Source: CALNXN01 sp942490645 | GTDB taxonomy: Bacteria > Pseudomonadota > Alphaproteobacteria > Rhodobacterales > Rhodobacteraceae | Assembly (NCBI GenBank): GCA_942490645.1 | Contig: CALNXN010000009.1 | Span: forward strand, 186,001-250,000 | Direction: 5' to 3' | Length of the DNA: 64,000 nt | Shown here: one piece after another, positions 1 to 8,416 of the stretch | Position numbering within the stretch: position 1 is the first letter of the stretch | How the letters are laid out: the number at the start of each line of letters is the position of its first letter | Notes under the pieces: generated by a model | Databases searched by the model: none | Seen by the model: only the letters and a program-made list of their open reading frames with translations | Told to the model about the DNA's origin: nothing | Program-made: the position numbers and the translations under genes

Positions 1-173
1 GGCACGCCTGGAAACGCTTGATGTGCAGCGCGTGCCATTGCGGCGGCGGCCTTGCCCACGGCGATGATGTGATCGGGGCGCGCGGTGTCATGGGAGGCCA
101 AATGGGCGGCCACCGCCCGGTCGCCTCGCACGGCCGCGACGCCCGCATTAAAAAGCGCCAGCAGATCGGTCAT
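1..173 (-). CDS. Glycerate 2-kinase (DUF4147/MOFRL type), N-terminal part only
   Basis: Partial gene that runs off the left edge; only the first 57 or so codons are here. The reading begins MTDLLALFNAGVAAVRGD and continues to an AVGKAAAAMARAAHQAF segment, which matches the N-terminal DUF4147 part of type-2 glycerate kinases, where a conserved GKAA lies close to the start. The family phosphorylates D-glycerate in serine-cycle and glyoxylate metabolism. Its ATG overlaps the dtd stop codon as ATGA, so it is the last visible gene of a tightly coupled minus-strand operon. Function is inferred from this fragment alone. Confidence 0.72.
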   Translation of the reverse strand, partial: MTDLLALFNAGVAAVRGDRAVAAHLASHDTARPDHIIAVGKAAAAMARAAHQAFPGV

Positions 174-616
174 GGCGCAGCGGTGTCCAACCAGATCGTT
201 ACCGGCCCGTCATTGGTGGAGGTGACCTTCATTTCGGCCCCGAACCGTCCGGTTTCGGTCGGAATGTTCAGATCACGCAGCGCATGTGCAAACTGCAGAT
301 AGAGCGTTTCGGCCTCGTCCGGATTGGCCGCGCCGGAAAACCCCGGTCGGTTGCCGCGCGATGTGTCCGCGGCCAGCGTGAACTGGCTGACCACCAAAGC
401 GCTGCCGCCGGATTGCACGATGCTGAGGTTCATCTTGCCCGCCGCGTCGCGAAAGATGCGCAGCTTGGCGATCTTGGCCGCCAGACCGCGTACCGTGTCC
501 AGATCATCGCCGGGCATGGCGCAAACGAGGATCAGCAACCCGGGTCCGCATTGCCCGATTGTGGCGTCATCCACGGTGACCTTTGCGTCAATAACGCGCT
601 GCAACAGCGCCCTCAT
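170..616 (-). CDS. dtd: D-aminoacyl-tRNA deacylase
   Basis: The product is 148 residues, close to the family's usual 145. It hydrolyses D-amino acids wrongly attached to tRNA, such as D-Tyr-tRNA, in the cytoplasm. The start MRALLQRVIDAKV is typical. The SQFTL motif is at residues 77-81, NRPGFSGAA at about 89-97, and the Gly-Pro cross-subunit motif GPVT at 137-140. An in-frame upstream extension exists but lies inside the nitroreductase gene, so the ATG at 616 was chosen; it overlaps the nitroreductase stop by four bases. The 3' end overlaps the glycerate kinase start in the same way, which suggests translational coupling. Confidence 0.95.
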   Translation of the reverse strand: MRALLQRVIDAKVTVDDATIGQCGPGLLILVCAMPGDDLDTVRGLAAKIAKLRIFRDAAGKMNLSIVQSGGSALVVSQFTLAADTSRGNRPGFSGAANPDEAETLYLQFAHALRDLNIPTETGRFGAEMKVTSTNDGPVTIWLDTAAP

Positions 617-1284
617 TCGCGCCAGTCCAACGTTTCTGAGACTTCGGCGCGGGTCGTGCGGAACTGGTTGGCCGGGTGGTCGGGATCGCCATAGCCGAAG
701 GAGATCGCACATAGGATCAACCGATCGTCGGGAATGTCGAAGTGGCGGCGCACGAAGGCTGCATATGATGCCACTGCGGCCTGCGCGATGCTGTCCACGC
801 CCAATGCCTTGGCGGCAAGCGTGAAGGCCGTGACAAAACCGCCGGTGTCCATGACGCCGTAGGGTCCCAGCTCGGTCGGCGCGGTGATAATGGCGACGTG
901 CGGCGCGTCAAAGAGGGCAAAGTTGCGCATCATTTGCGCGCCTGATGCAGCACGGTCGCCCTTTTGCACGCCAACCGCTTCATAAAGCTGCCAGCCGCAG
1001 GTGCGTCGGCGGTCGGCATAAACACCCGAATAGCCCGTCGGCCCGTCGATGTCCCATTTGGGCGCATCCGATGCGATCGCCTGTTGCAGCCCCTCGCGAA
1101 ACCGGTCCGTGGCCTCAGGTGCTGTGACGATAACCTGCCAAGGCTGCGCGTTGCACCAGCTTGGCACATGACGCGCGGTTGCGATGATCTGCTCGATCAC
1201 GGCGCGGGGGACGGGATCGGGCTTGAACCCACGGCACGAATAGCGCGCGCGCAGGATGTCGGTAAGGGTGTCGATCTGTGTCAT
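613..1284 (-). CDS. Nitroreductase family FMN oxidoreductase
   Basis: A protein of 223 residues of the nitroreductase fold, which binds FMN and reduces nitro or quinone-like compounds with NAD(P)H. The N-terminal RYSCRGF segment (residues 14-20) is the usual phosphate-binding arginine region, followed by a PSWCNAQPWQ segment (41-50) typical of the family. The C-terminal FGYGDPDHPAN stretch is also characteristic. The physiological substrate cannot be read from sequence. The gene overlaps both neighbours (zinc-ribbon gene and dtd) by four bases, so it belongs to the same operon. The ATG at 1284 was preferred over an upstream in-frame start buried in the preceding gene. Confidence 0.88.
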   Translation of the reverse strand: MTQIDTLTDILRARYSCRGFKPDPVPRAVIEQIIATARHVPSWCNAQPWQVIVTAPEATDRFREGLQQAIASDAPKWDIDGPTGYSGVYADRRRTCGWQLYEAVGVQKGDRAASGAQMMRNFALFDAPHVAIITAPTELGPYGVMDTGGFVTAFTLAAKALGVDSIAQAAVASYAAFVRRHFDIPDDRLILCAISFGYGDPDHPANQFRTTRAEVSETLDWRE

Positions 1285-2387
1285 TGGTTCATCGCTACCC
1301 CATATCCCACGGCGGCTGCAACCAGCGCGCCCGCGATCAGCGCGAGCGTGATCTTGAGGGCAGACCATGGCCGTTCGCCCTGTACCTTGCCGGTGGAGCC
1401 GTTGACCACAAACCGAAACGTGCGGCCCCGGTATTTATAGGCCGCGAGCCATACCGGCAGCAGCACGTGTTTGAATGTCACATCGCGCACATCGGTCTGC
1501 ACCGAATGGATGCGCTGGCGGTCACCGCCGATGTCGAAACGGATGTCGCGGGCGATCACGCCGTCCATCAACGCGCGGGCCTCGACAAAGCCATCTTCGA
1601 GCGGAACGGAATAGCCTTCGGCGCGAAAGCCTGCGAGGTACTCCGGGGCGTAGGGTTCCAGCCCGGCCAGATCCCATGGCTCCAGCGCATCGGTAAAGCG
1701 TTTGGGCAGCGATGTGGACGCAAGCACGAGCACATCGTCAAACCACCGCGCGACCCGGCCTGACACCCCGCGCCAACGCACTTTGGCGACGCGTTTGGTG
1801 TGGCGCTTGCCGTCGCGCATAACGGTGCGATTTTCATAATAGACCGTGCCGCGTTCGCCGCTATAGCGCGACTTGGTGTCGGCATCGAACGTCCAATAGG
1901 GCACGTAAATGCCCTGCATCTGGCGACCCTTGCGGGCGTAATCCTGCAACCCGTTGGGGGCAAACCACAGGCCGCCAAGCCAGTCGGTCATGGCGCGCCG
2001 CGCCTGTTCTTCGCTCAGCACGAAGGGCAGCACACCGCGCGGCTTGATGTGCCGATGCAGCCCTGTGTCAGTGACCACGGGTGTCGCACAAAACGGGCAT
2101 TCGGCGGCGTGAACGGTTGCATCAAACTCGACCTCTGCGGCGCAGTTGGGGCATTTGGAGACGCGTGTCTCTTCCAATTCCACCGCATCAAGATCCCCGG
2201 CGACGGCGGAACGGAAATCAAGTTCCTTGATCGTGGAGGTTCGCCAGCCACCGTGGCCCAAGGGTTCGGTGTTGCCGCAGTGATCGCAAAGGAGTTGGCG
2301 CTGGGCCGGATCAAACCGCAGGTCTGACCCACAGCTGTCGCAGGGGAAATGATGCTCAGCCAGAGGTGCGGCCACATCCGTGTTCAT
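1281..2387 (-). CDS. Zinc-ribbon membrane-anchored protein of unknown function
   Basis: A protein of 368 residues with two CxxC pairs forming a zinc ribbon at C16/C19 and C34/C37, and a second set at C79/C82 and C97/C100. A single hydrophobic helix lies at about residues 344-364, leaving most of the protein on one side of the membrane. Relatives are often labelled as primosomal protein N'-like because of the zinc ribbons, but no helicase motif is visible here, so that name is not supported. It stands first in a run shared with a membrane protein and the SPFH-GYF protein. A role in a membrane stress complex is inferred from context only. Confidence 0.72.
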   Translation of the reverse strand: MNTDVAAPLAEHHFPCDSCGSDLRFDPAQRQLLCDHCGNTEPLGHGGWRTSTIKELDFRSAVAGDLDAVELEETRVSKCPNCAAEVEFDATVHAAECPFCATPVVTDTGLHRHIKPRGVLPFVLSEEQARRAMTDWLGGLWFAPNGLQDYARKGRQMQGIYVPYWTFDADTKSRYSGERGTVYYENRTVMRDGKRHTKRVAKVRWRGVSGRVARWFDDVLVLASTSLPKRFTDALEPWDLAGLEPYAPEYLAGFRAEGYSVPLEDGFVEARALMDGVIARDIRFDIGGDRQRIHSVQTDVRDVTFKHVLLPVWLAAYKYRGRTFRFVVNGSTGKVQGERPWSALKITLALIAGALVAAAVGYGVAMNQ

Positions 2388-2390
2388 CGC

Positions 2391-2834
2391 TCAGAGCAGA
2401 CCATGAAAGGCGCGCGGCATCATATTGTACAGCGCCCCGTCACCCAATGCGGTGTGGCGCCACAGATGAAAAATCCCGTGCAACAGCCCAAGACCGAGCA
2501 TCGCCAGAAAAACCGTCCGGTCCATCCCCGCAAGCCTGCCGACATCAGCGTTCAGCGCGACAATAGCGCAGATATCAAAAAGCCCCAGCATGAACAGATG
2601 CGCCGGCTGAAAGTAGCTGCGCAACACACCCGTCAGGGCCGGACCGGGTTTGGCCATCAGACCAAAGGCGCCAAACCCGATGGACCACAGCACAGCAACG
2701 CCGATCAAGGCCCATTTGAGAAGCGGTGTCAGACCGATTGCAAGCGTCAGGACGATCAGGGTCAGCGCGCTCCAGTGCAGCACCTTGAGCACGGAGCGAT
2801 ACATCGGGGGAACATTGCTGAAACTGGGACGCAT
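2391..2834 (-). CDS. Small four-helix membrane protein
   Basis: A protein of 147 residues with about four hydrophobic helices (near residues 18-35, 40-60, 70-95 and 105-125). I do not recognise a named family. The reading frame stays open well upstream, but that part is antisense-like and lies within the SPFH gene, so the ATG at 2834 was chosen. It sits three bases upstream of the zinc-ribbon gene and four bases after the SPFH-GYF stop, so it is surely co-transcribed and probably belongs to the same membrane-associated complex. Confidence 0.65.
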   Translation of the reverse strand: MRPSFSNVPPMYRSVLKVLHWSALTLIVLTLAIGLTPLLKWALIGVAVLWSIGFGAFGLMAKPGPALTGVLRSYFQPAHLFMLGLFDICAIVALNADVGRLAGMDRTVFLAMLGLGLLHGIFHLWRHTALGDGALYNMMPRAFHGLL

Positions 2835-2838
2835 CAGG

Positions 2839-3939
2839 TCACGCTCCGGGCGGTGGGGGCGGCAGTACGGTAAAAAGCTGCGCCAGCTCCGCCACATCTT
2901 CGGCCTTGAGCCAGCCATCCTGACCGGGGGTCCAGACAAAGCTTTCGCGGGTGAAGGCGCCATCTGACGCCATGCGACCAAGCGCGGCCTTTGAGTAGGG
3001 GCCGGTGGTTTGCCCATTGTCAGCCACATGCCAGACATGCTCGACGGGCGGAGGTGGCGGCGGAACTTGCGCCGCGGCACGGGTGCCCCAAGGCCCCTGT
3101 TGGGCGGCGGCCTGACCGATCTGCATACCCAGCCCGGCCCCAAGACCGGCCTGAATTGCGGCGGCACCGGCTCCCTCGCGTCCAAGCGCCTCGGCGGCTT
3201 GGAACTGCATGTATTCATTGAGGTTTCCGATCACACCCATGGACGACCGTTTGTCCATGACCTCTTCGACAGCCGGCGGCAGCGAGATGTTTTCGATGTA
3301 AAGCTCCGGCATGGCGAGGCCGTATTCGGCCAGTTGCGCTGCGATTTCGCGCCCCACCAATGTGCTCAGTTCACGCGTGTTGGCCGCCATGTCCATCACT
3401 GGAATACCGGCGCGCGCGATGGTGCGCGAAAATTCCTGCACGATGATGTTGCGGATCTGGTAGCTGATCTCGTCCATGGTGAATTCGCCGTCAGTGCCGA
3501 CGATTTCGACCAGAAACCGCGCCGGATCCGCGACCTTGACGGAATAGGTGCCGAACGCGCGCAGGCGCACCGGACCAAACTCCGGATCGCGGCAGATCAC
3601 CGGGTTCTTTGTGCCCCATTTGAGGTCGTTGAACCGGGTCGTGTTGACGAAGTAGATCTCGGATTTGAACGGGCTTTTGAAGCCATGATCCCAATGCTGC
3701 AGCGTCGTCATGATCGGCATGTTGTTGGTTTCCAACATGTAAAGGCCCGGCGTGAACACATCGGCCAATTGCCCTTCGTGCACGAACACGGCCGCCTGAC
3801 CCTCGCGCACGGTCAGCTTGGCGCCGTATTTGATCTCGTGGCCTTCGCGTTCAAACCGCCAGACCATCGTGTCGCGCGTGTCGTCCACCCAATGGATGAC
3901 GTCGATGAACTCACCCGAGAGAAAGTCGAAAATACCCAT
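2839..3939 (-). CDS. SPFH-domain protein with C-terminal GYF-like domain
   Basis: A 366-residue protein resembling the YdjI/'virion core' branch of SPFH proteins, which form membrane-associated scaffolds. The N-terminal two-thirds carries the SPFH region, including REGQAAVFVHEGQL and the YGLAMPELYIENISLP segment that precedes a short coiled region. An alanine/glycine-rich linker and a proline run follow, then a GYF_2-like module (VWHVADNGQTTGPYS to DGWLKAEDV) near the C terminus. GYF_2 modules are usually found on cytoplasmic tails of bacterial membrane proteins. No transmembrane helix is evident. It lies between the DUF2927 lipoprotein gene and a four-helix membrane protein in a tight minus-strand run. 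Confidence 0.85.
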   Translation of the reverse strand: MGIFDFLSGEFIDVIHWVDDTRDTMVWRFEREGHEIKYGAKLTVREGQAAVFVHEGQLADVFTPGLYMLETNNMPIMTTLQHWDHGFKSPFKSEIYFVNTTRFNDLKWGTKNPVICRDPEFGPVRLRAFGTYSVKVADPARFLVEIVGTDGEFTMDEISYQIRNIIVQEFSRTIARAGIPVMDMAANTRELSTLVGREIAAQLAEYGLAMPELYIENISLPPAVEEVMDKRSSMGVIGNLNEYMQFQAAEALGREGAGAAAIQAGLGAGLGMQIGQAAAQQGPWGTRAAAQVPPPPPPVEHVWHVADNGQTTGPYSKAALGRMASDGAFTRESFVWTPGQDGWLKAEDVAELAQLFTVLPPPPPGA

Positions 3940-3963
3940 GAAAATCTTTCCTTTGCATAGTGT

Positions 3964-4908
3964 TCAAAGCGGTCCGCCCATCAATTCGCGGGCAATGATC
4001 CGGGTGATGGGCGCGGCCTCTCGCGCGGACATGCCGGGACGCAGGCGTTCATCATACAGCATCCGCAAGAGCAGTTCATCGTGATCGGTCAGCAGCGCGA
4101 ATTCGTCATCATCATTGAAGATCGACGGGCGCGCTTCGGGGCTGTCGTTGGCCAGCCCCAGACCCTGCGCCAGTTCCTCATGGATGCAGCTGAGGCGCAA
4201 CAGGTCCGGGTTTTCGGCGCGGATCACGGCCACGGCGGCGGTATAGGTGTCGGCTGTGTCGCCGGTCGCATAGGCAATCACGACGCAATAGGTGTCGCGG
4301 CGCAGGTTGCGCAACGCTTCAAGGCTGGGCCCCTGAATACCGGGCATCCGGGCGACCGCTTCATCAAGGGCTGCAGCGCGGTCATCTTCGCTGGCGATGA
4401 TCACCAGAAAATTCGGACGCCCAAACGTCGAGACCGGATGGCCCGAGACGCGCGCCAGACGTTTGGCGTAGTCGCGCACGTCCGTTGTGTCCCGGACACG
4501 CTGCGAGGCAGGCACCCGCGCGCCAAAGATCACGCTCATACGTACCGGATCGACCCATCGACGCAGCGGGCTTTGACCCCCGCGACGCTGAAAGCTGGAA
4601 TCATATTCGTTGTAGAAAACGATGTTTTCGAAGTTCCGCGCGAGCATATCGGCGGTGAAGGGCGCATCCGGGCCACCGCCATCCTGACGCAATAGATCCT
4701 GTTGCAACTGGGCCGATTGGACCTGCGCAAAATAGCTGCGCAGCGCCGCACTTTGCGGCGATGTCGGTTGCGCTTCTGCGGGCAGGGCGACGGGCCGGAG
4801 GGGCGGCGTCACGATCTGATCCAACGGCACATCGCAGGCCGCAATGAGGGACAGAGCCAGCGCGCTCAACCCCATCCGTGTGCAGTGCAGTGCGGCCTTG
4901 CGATGCAT
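3964..4908 (-). CDS. DUF2927-family lipoprotein
   Basis: A protein of 314 residues with a signal peptide ending in a lipobox LIAAC (Cys25), so it is probably anchored in the outer or inner membrane facing the periplasm. The conserved C-terminal block has HEELAQGLGL at residues 243-252 followed by NDS and a SIFNDDDEF stretch, which is the DUF2927 hallmark. The HEE motif resembles zinc-metalloprotease sites, but catalysis is not demonstrated for the family as far as I know. It starts two bases after the telA stop and is co-transcribed with it. ATG at 4875 is an alternative start that would still keep the signal peptide. Confidence 0.8.
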   Translation of the reverse strand: MHRKAALHCTRMGLSALALSLIAACDVPLDQIVTPPLRPVALPAEAQPTSPQSAALRSYFAQVQSAQLQQDLLRQDGGGPDAPFTADMLARNFENIVFYNEYDSSFQRRGGQSPLRRWVDPVRMSVIFGARVPASQRVRDTTDVRDYAKRLARVSGHPVSTFGRPNFLVIIASEDDRAAALDEAVARMPGIQGPSLEALRNLRRDTYCVVIAYATGDTADTYTAAVAVIRAENPDLLRLSCIHEELAQGLGLANDSPEARPSIFNDDDEFALLTDHDELLLRMLYDERLRPGMSAREAAPITRIIARELMGGPL

Positions 4909-4910
4909 GA

Positions 4911-6107
4911 TCAGCCCGGCACGGCGGTGCCAGCGTTATCGCCCACACCGTCCTTGCGCGCCTTGGCCTGCGCCAGCGTATCGCGCAGTTTGGCCTCCAT
5001 TTCCTTGAGATCGACCTCGGCTGCGGCACGTTTGGCCTTGCCTTCATCAGCAATTTGCAGGGATTCCTCGATGGTGCCGATCAGATCGGCATTGGCTTGC
5101 TTGACCGCTTCGATGTCAAAGACACCGCGCTCCATTTCCTCGCGGATGATCTTGTTGCTGTCGCGCAGGTTCTTGGCGTTTGCGGTCAGCAATTCGTTGG
5201 TCAGATCATTGGCCTCACGCACGGCGGTGGCAGCTTCGGCGGACCTTTGAATTGTGACCGCCTGCGCCAGTTGCGTCTCCCACAGGGGCACGGTGTTGAC
5301 GAGGGTGGAGTTGATCTTGGTCACGAGCGATTTGTCGTTTTCCTGAACCAAACGGATCGAGGGCAGCGATTGCATAGTGACTTGGCGCGTCAGTTTGAGG
5401 TCATGCACACGGCGTTCGAGATCATCGCGCGCAGAGCGCAGATCGCGCAGCTGCTGGGCCACCATGACCTGATCGGCCTCGGGCGTTTTGTCGACTTCGG
5501 CGGCCTTGGCCGGGATGACGGTGTCGTCCAACTGCTTGAGCTTGGCCTCGCCCGCCGCGATGTAAAGCGCCAGTTCATCGTAAAACTGCAGCGTCTTTTC
5601 ATAGAGCAGATCCAGCGATTTGATGTCCTTGAGCAAAGTGTGTTCGTGGCGCAGCAGGTCATCTGTGATGCTGTCGATCTGCCCTTGGATGCCCTCGAAC
5701 TTGGCCACGAATTTGGCGAAAGGTGCCGCACGGCCCAGCAGCTTTTCCCACCAGCTGCGCTTGCGGCGCACGTCCAGTTCCGAAACGGAAAATCCGCGAA
5801 TTGTGGTCACCATGTTGCGCAGGCTGTCACCGGCGGGGCCGACGTCCTTGTTACGCACGCCACCCAGCATGGCCTGGCTGATTTCCTGCAATTCCGCCTG
5901 TGCCGCAGACCCGAAGGACACGATGGAGTTTGTGTTCTCCATGTTGATTTCACCCATACGTTTGGTGATTTCAGCGCTCAGCGGTGCGTCGGCCTGTTCA
6001 AGGGGAACGATCGCGGTCGCTTCTTTGGGCTCGGGCAACACAACGGCTGTCACGGCCTCAACCTCGGCAAGCGCGGATTGGGCCTTTTGGCGGGTGGTTT
6101 CTGTCAT
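4911..6107 (-). CDS. telA: TelA/KlaA-family toxic anion resistance protein
   Basis: A protein of 398 residues, the usual size for TelA, named from plasmid tellurite-resistance determinants. It is mostly helical and charged, with the conserved LPSIRLVQENDKSLV region and the INSTLVNTVPLWETQLAQA segment typical of the family. No signal peptide or membrane helix is visible, so it is cytoplasmic, possibly membrane-associated. Pairing with xpaC is also known in Bacillus subtilis (xpaC-yaaN, where yaaN is a TelA relative). Here it follows an xpaC gene after a gap of 30 bases and precedes the DUF2927 gene. Any role in tellurite resistance in this organism is untested. Confidence 0.9.
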   Translation of the reverse strand: MTETTRQKAQSALAEVEAVTAVVLPEPKEATAIVPLEQADAPLSAEITKRMGEINMENTNSIVSFGSAAQAELQEISQAMLGGVRNKDVGPAGDSLRNMVTTIRGFSVSELDVRRKRSWWEKLLGRAAPFAKFVAKFEGIQGQIDSITDDLLRHEHTLLKDIKSLDLLYEKTLQFYDELALYIAAGEAKLKQLDDTVIPAKAAEVDKTPEADQVMVAQQLRDLRSARDDLERRVHDLKLTRQVTMQSLPSIRLVQENDKSLVTKINSTLVNTVPLWETQLAQAVTIQRSAEAATAVREANDLTNELLTANAKNLRDSNKIIREEMERGVFDIEAVKQANADLIGTIEESLQIADEGKAKRAAAEVDLKEMEAKLRDTLAQAKARKDGVGDNAGTAVPG

Positions 6108-6137
6108 GGGAAAGTCCTTGTTATTGATGATATGCCG

Positions 6138-6998
6138 TCACAGGCGCAGCCCTTCGCGCTCCAGACGTTCGCGCAGCACCTCGATTTCAACATTGAGGTC
6201 TGTGCGGTCGTCCAAGAGCAGTTTGGCATTGCGTGCGTTGAAATTGTGATCCAGGTCGTCCAGCAGGGCGATGTAGTCGTCGCGGGCTTCCGCGCTGCTG
6301 GTGCGGGCGAAAATATCCGCGAATTTCACGGTCGCGTCGCGTGCACCCATCAAATAGACGCCCAGATATTTACGTGCGGCTTGCAGGTCGCGCGGGTCTT
6401 CCTCGACGGTGCGGATCAATGTGCGTGCGGTGGTTTGGAACCGGTGCAGACGGTCCTGTGCCGATCGGTCACCCGCACGGCGCAGCGCATCCGACATCGC
6501 GCTCAGGTAGGCTTCGGCCTCATCTACAACGCGGGCCACGCGGTCTTGCTGAAAGGTGTCGATGCCCTCCATGCCCTTGTTTTTCAGCGGATCCAGCCCA
6601 AAGGCTGCGATGTGCAGCCCGGCGGCGGCCGCCCCATAAAGCACCGGCGCGATCAGCCCCGGATCATTGCGCCAAGCGGCCAGTGCGATGCCGATGCCGG
6701 TCAGAACCGACGAGAGGATTTTACGCGGCATGGCCGGGCGGCGCGCCACTTTACGTGCATTGTAAGCGGCTTCGGCCTGCAGGCCTCCGCGTAAAAGCCA
6801 CGCGGCCAGGGTCAGCGCGCCCGCAGCCACCAAGGCCACCACCAGCGACACGGCCCCATCATTGAGCGCCATGAAAACCATCGGAATGGCCGGTATGAAC
6901 AGGATGTTGGCCCGCGCGCCGACGGGGCTCGGGACTGGCACCGGGCGCGTCGCATCACCTGCGGTGGGGCTGTATTTTCCGCCAAATCGCTGCGCCAT
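6138..6998 (-). CDS. XpaC-family membrane protein (first copy)
   Basis: A protein of 286 residues with two N-terminal membrane helices (near 35-75), another hydrophobic pair at about 100-140, and a helical cytoplasmic C-terminal domain. The FGLDPLKNKG motif is shared with the second copy at 7296-8147. Relatives are annotated as 5-bromo-4-chloroindolyl phosphate hydrolysis proteins (XpaC), a name from an indirect phenotype, and no phosphatase motif is visible. The ATG at 6998 was chosen because the longer in-frame reading runs through the tiny ORF at 7001-7090. It is co-transcribed with telA. Confidence 0.82.
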   Translation of the reverse strand: MAQRFGGKYSPTAGDATRPVPVPSPVGARANILFIPAIPMVFMALNDGAVSLVVALVAAGALTLAAWLLRGGLQAEAAYNARKVARRPAMPRKILSSVLTGIGIALAAWRNDPGLIAPVLYGAAAAGLHIAAFGLDPLKNKGMEGIDTFQQDRVARVVDEAEAYLSAMSDALRRAGDRSAQDRLHRFQTTARTLIRTVEEDPRDLQAARKYLGVYLMGARDATVKFADIFARTSSAEARDDYIALLDDLDHNFNARNAKLLLDDRTDLNVEIEVLRERLEREGLRL

Positions 6999-7000
6999 GA

Positions 7001-7090
7001 CTAAAGCCCCCCCAACCAGCCGGTTGTGACGCCAAACATCAGCACGATCAGCACCGCATAGGCGATTTTCTGAAACGGTGTCGGTGTCAT
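7001..7090 (-). CDS. Candidate 29-residue membrane microprotein
   Basis: A short reading frame starting ATG at 7090 and ending TAG at 7001, encoding 29 residues with one hydrophobic segment (about residues 9-22, core AYAVLIVLMFGVTTG). It sits two bases before the first xpaC start and appears to be the first gene of the xpaC-telA operon. Tiny single-helix proteins next to membrane complexes are often regulatory subunits, but that is inference. There is no motif to identify it. The call rests on position, a clean start and stop, and hydrophobicity. Confidence 0.5.
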   Translation of the reverse strand: MTPTPFQKIAYAVLIVLMFGVTTGWLGGL

Positions 7091-7295
7091 ACGGCCCCCT
7101 CAGCCATGTCTTCGTTGCGGAATATAAGCGTTTGGCGCCAAGGCCGCTAGGTATGAAAACCGATGCGCGGCGCTGTGCCCAATGCGCGGCGGTCCATCGG
7201 TCGATGTGCAATGGCCCTCATGCTAGCCGAGCGGATAGAAAGAGAACATCGCCGAGAAGGGGGAATAATCTGTGACAAACAGCAAAACGCGCGTG

Positions 7296-8147
7296 TCAAC
7301 CTGCGGCTTTGCCCATTTTGCTGCGGAGCACGTCGATCTGTACGTCCAGTTGTGATTTGCCGTCCATCGCGTATTGCGTGCCGCGCGCCTCGAACTCGTC
7401 GGCCAGATCACACAGCAGCAGCATGTAATCTGCCCGCGCGTCCGCATCCTGAGTGCCACGGTAAAGGGCCGCAAATCGGGTTGTGGCCTCTTCGGCACCG
7501 TCCAGATAGACGCCCAAGTGAACGCGCAATGCCCGCATCCGTGCTGGATCATCCTTCATGATCAAGAGCATGCGGGTCAAAACCGCACCGAAACCGCCCA
7601 TCATTGCATTCAACTCTTCATCCTGAAGCGTGGCGATTTTGTCGATCATGGCACGCATCCGCGCCTGTGCTGTTTCACTGACCGTGCCTGCGCGGAACTG
7701 ATCACGCGCTTCGACGGTATCAAGGCCCTTGCTTTTGAGCGGATCAAGCCCGAACGACAACAGCGACAAGATGATACCCATCGCCCCATAAAACGCAGCC
7801 TGCGCCAGTGGGCCGTCGCGCATGAGCACAAGCGTTGTGATCGTCACGCCCATGACGACTGCGCCGCAGATTTTGCGGGGCATGCGCGGTGCGGCTGCCG
7901 CCTGAGCCGCGTCAAACGCCTTGCGGATTGTAATGCCCGTCGCGATCAGCCACAGCGCGCTGGCAAAACCGGCCAGCACAATCGCCATCTTGATCATCCA
8001 GATGGGATCATTCCCGTTCAGAAATTGCGTGCCCAGTGGCAGGATCGCGATGCACAGCACGTTGATGGCTTGCTGATTATGCGGGTCCTTGGGCGTGTCG
8101 CCCATGTCCTGTTCCGCAGCTTTTTGTGAAAACATCTGAAGGATCAT
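7296..8147 (-). CDS. XpaC-family membrane protein (second copy)
   Basis: A paralogue of the XpaC protein at 6138-6998, 283 residues long, with hydrophobic helices at about 28-70 and 90-135 and a helical C-terminal domain. FGLDPLKSKG is conserved with the first copy, as are HLGVYLDGA and the C-terminal LDVQIDVLRSKM pattern (LNVEIEVLRERL in the other). The two differ widely elsewhere, so this is an old duplication. It is separated from the first copy by a 205-base gap that holds no other gene and probably the promoter of the 7090-to-2391 operon. A small membrane protein gene lies just upstream. Confidence 0.8.
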   Translation of the reverse strand: MILQMFSQKAAEQDMGDTPKDPHNQQAINVLCIAILPLGTQFLNGNDPIWMIKMAIVLAGFASALWLIATGITIRKAFDAAQAAAAPRMPRKICGAVVMGVTITTLVLMRDGPLAQAAFYGAMGIILSLLSFGLDPLKSKGLDTVEARDQFRAGTVSETAQARMRAMIDKIATLQDEELNAMMGGFGAVLTRMLLIMKDDPARMRALRVHLGVYLDGAEEATTRFAALYRGTQDADARADYMLLLCDLADEFEARGTQYAMDGKSQLDVQIDVLRSKMGKAAG

Positions 8148-8165
8148 GGTCTGCCCCTTTGCGCC

Positions 8166-8366
8166 TCAGAACCAGGTTGCATTGATCAGCAACAAAAACA
8201 GCGCCAGAAACGCGACATTCGGCACCAGCCGCGCCATCGGATTGCTGCCGGCTGTGTTGAAGGCGATCACGCTGAATATCGCGCGGGTCACCCGCCGCAG
8301 GTTCCAAAGAAACAGCGCGATAGACGCAAGGACCAGCGTCACGGTGATGAGAGCATAAAATATCAT
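8166..8366 (-). CDS. Small two-helix membrane protein
   Basis: A 66-residue protein with two hydrophobic helices (near residues 2-22 and 45-64) and a basic loop NLRRVTR between them. I do not recognise a family. The ATG at 8366 was chosen over an upstream GTG because an AGGA ribosome-binding sequence lies nine bases before it. It is 18 bases upstream of the second xpaC gene and in the same direction, so the two are very likely co-transcribed. Confidence 0.6.
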   Translation of the reverse strand: MIFYALITVTLVLASIALFLWNLRRVTRAIFSVIAFNTAGSNPMARLVPNVAFLALFLLLINATWF

Positions 8367-8416
8367 GCCGCGATCCTGCCGCGCAATCACGGCATCATTT
8401 GGGCAAGGATCGGAAC

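Noticed and set aside
5055..6794. 579-codon frame on the plus strand opposite telA and xpaC
   Set aside because: It is antisense to well-supported genes, has the His/Gln/Gly-rich composition typical of reverse-strand GC-rich frames, and shows no domain.
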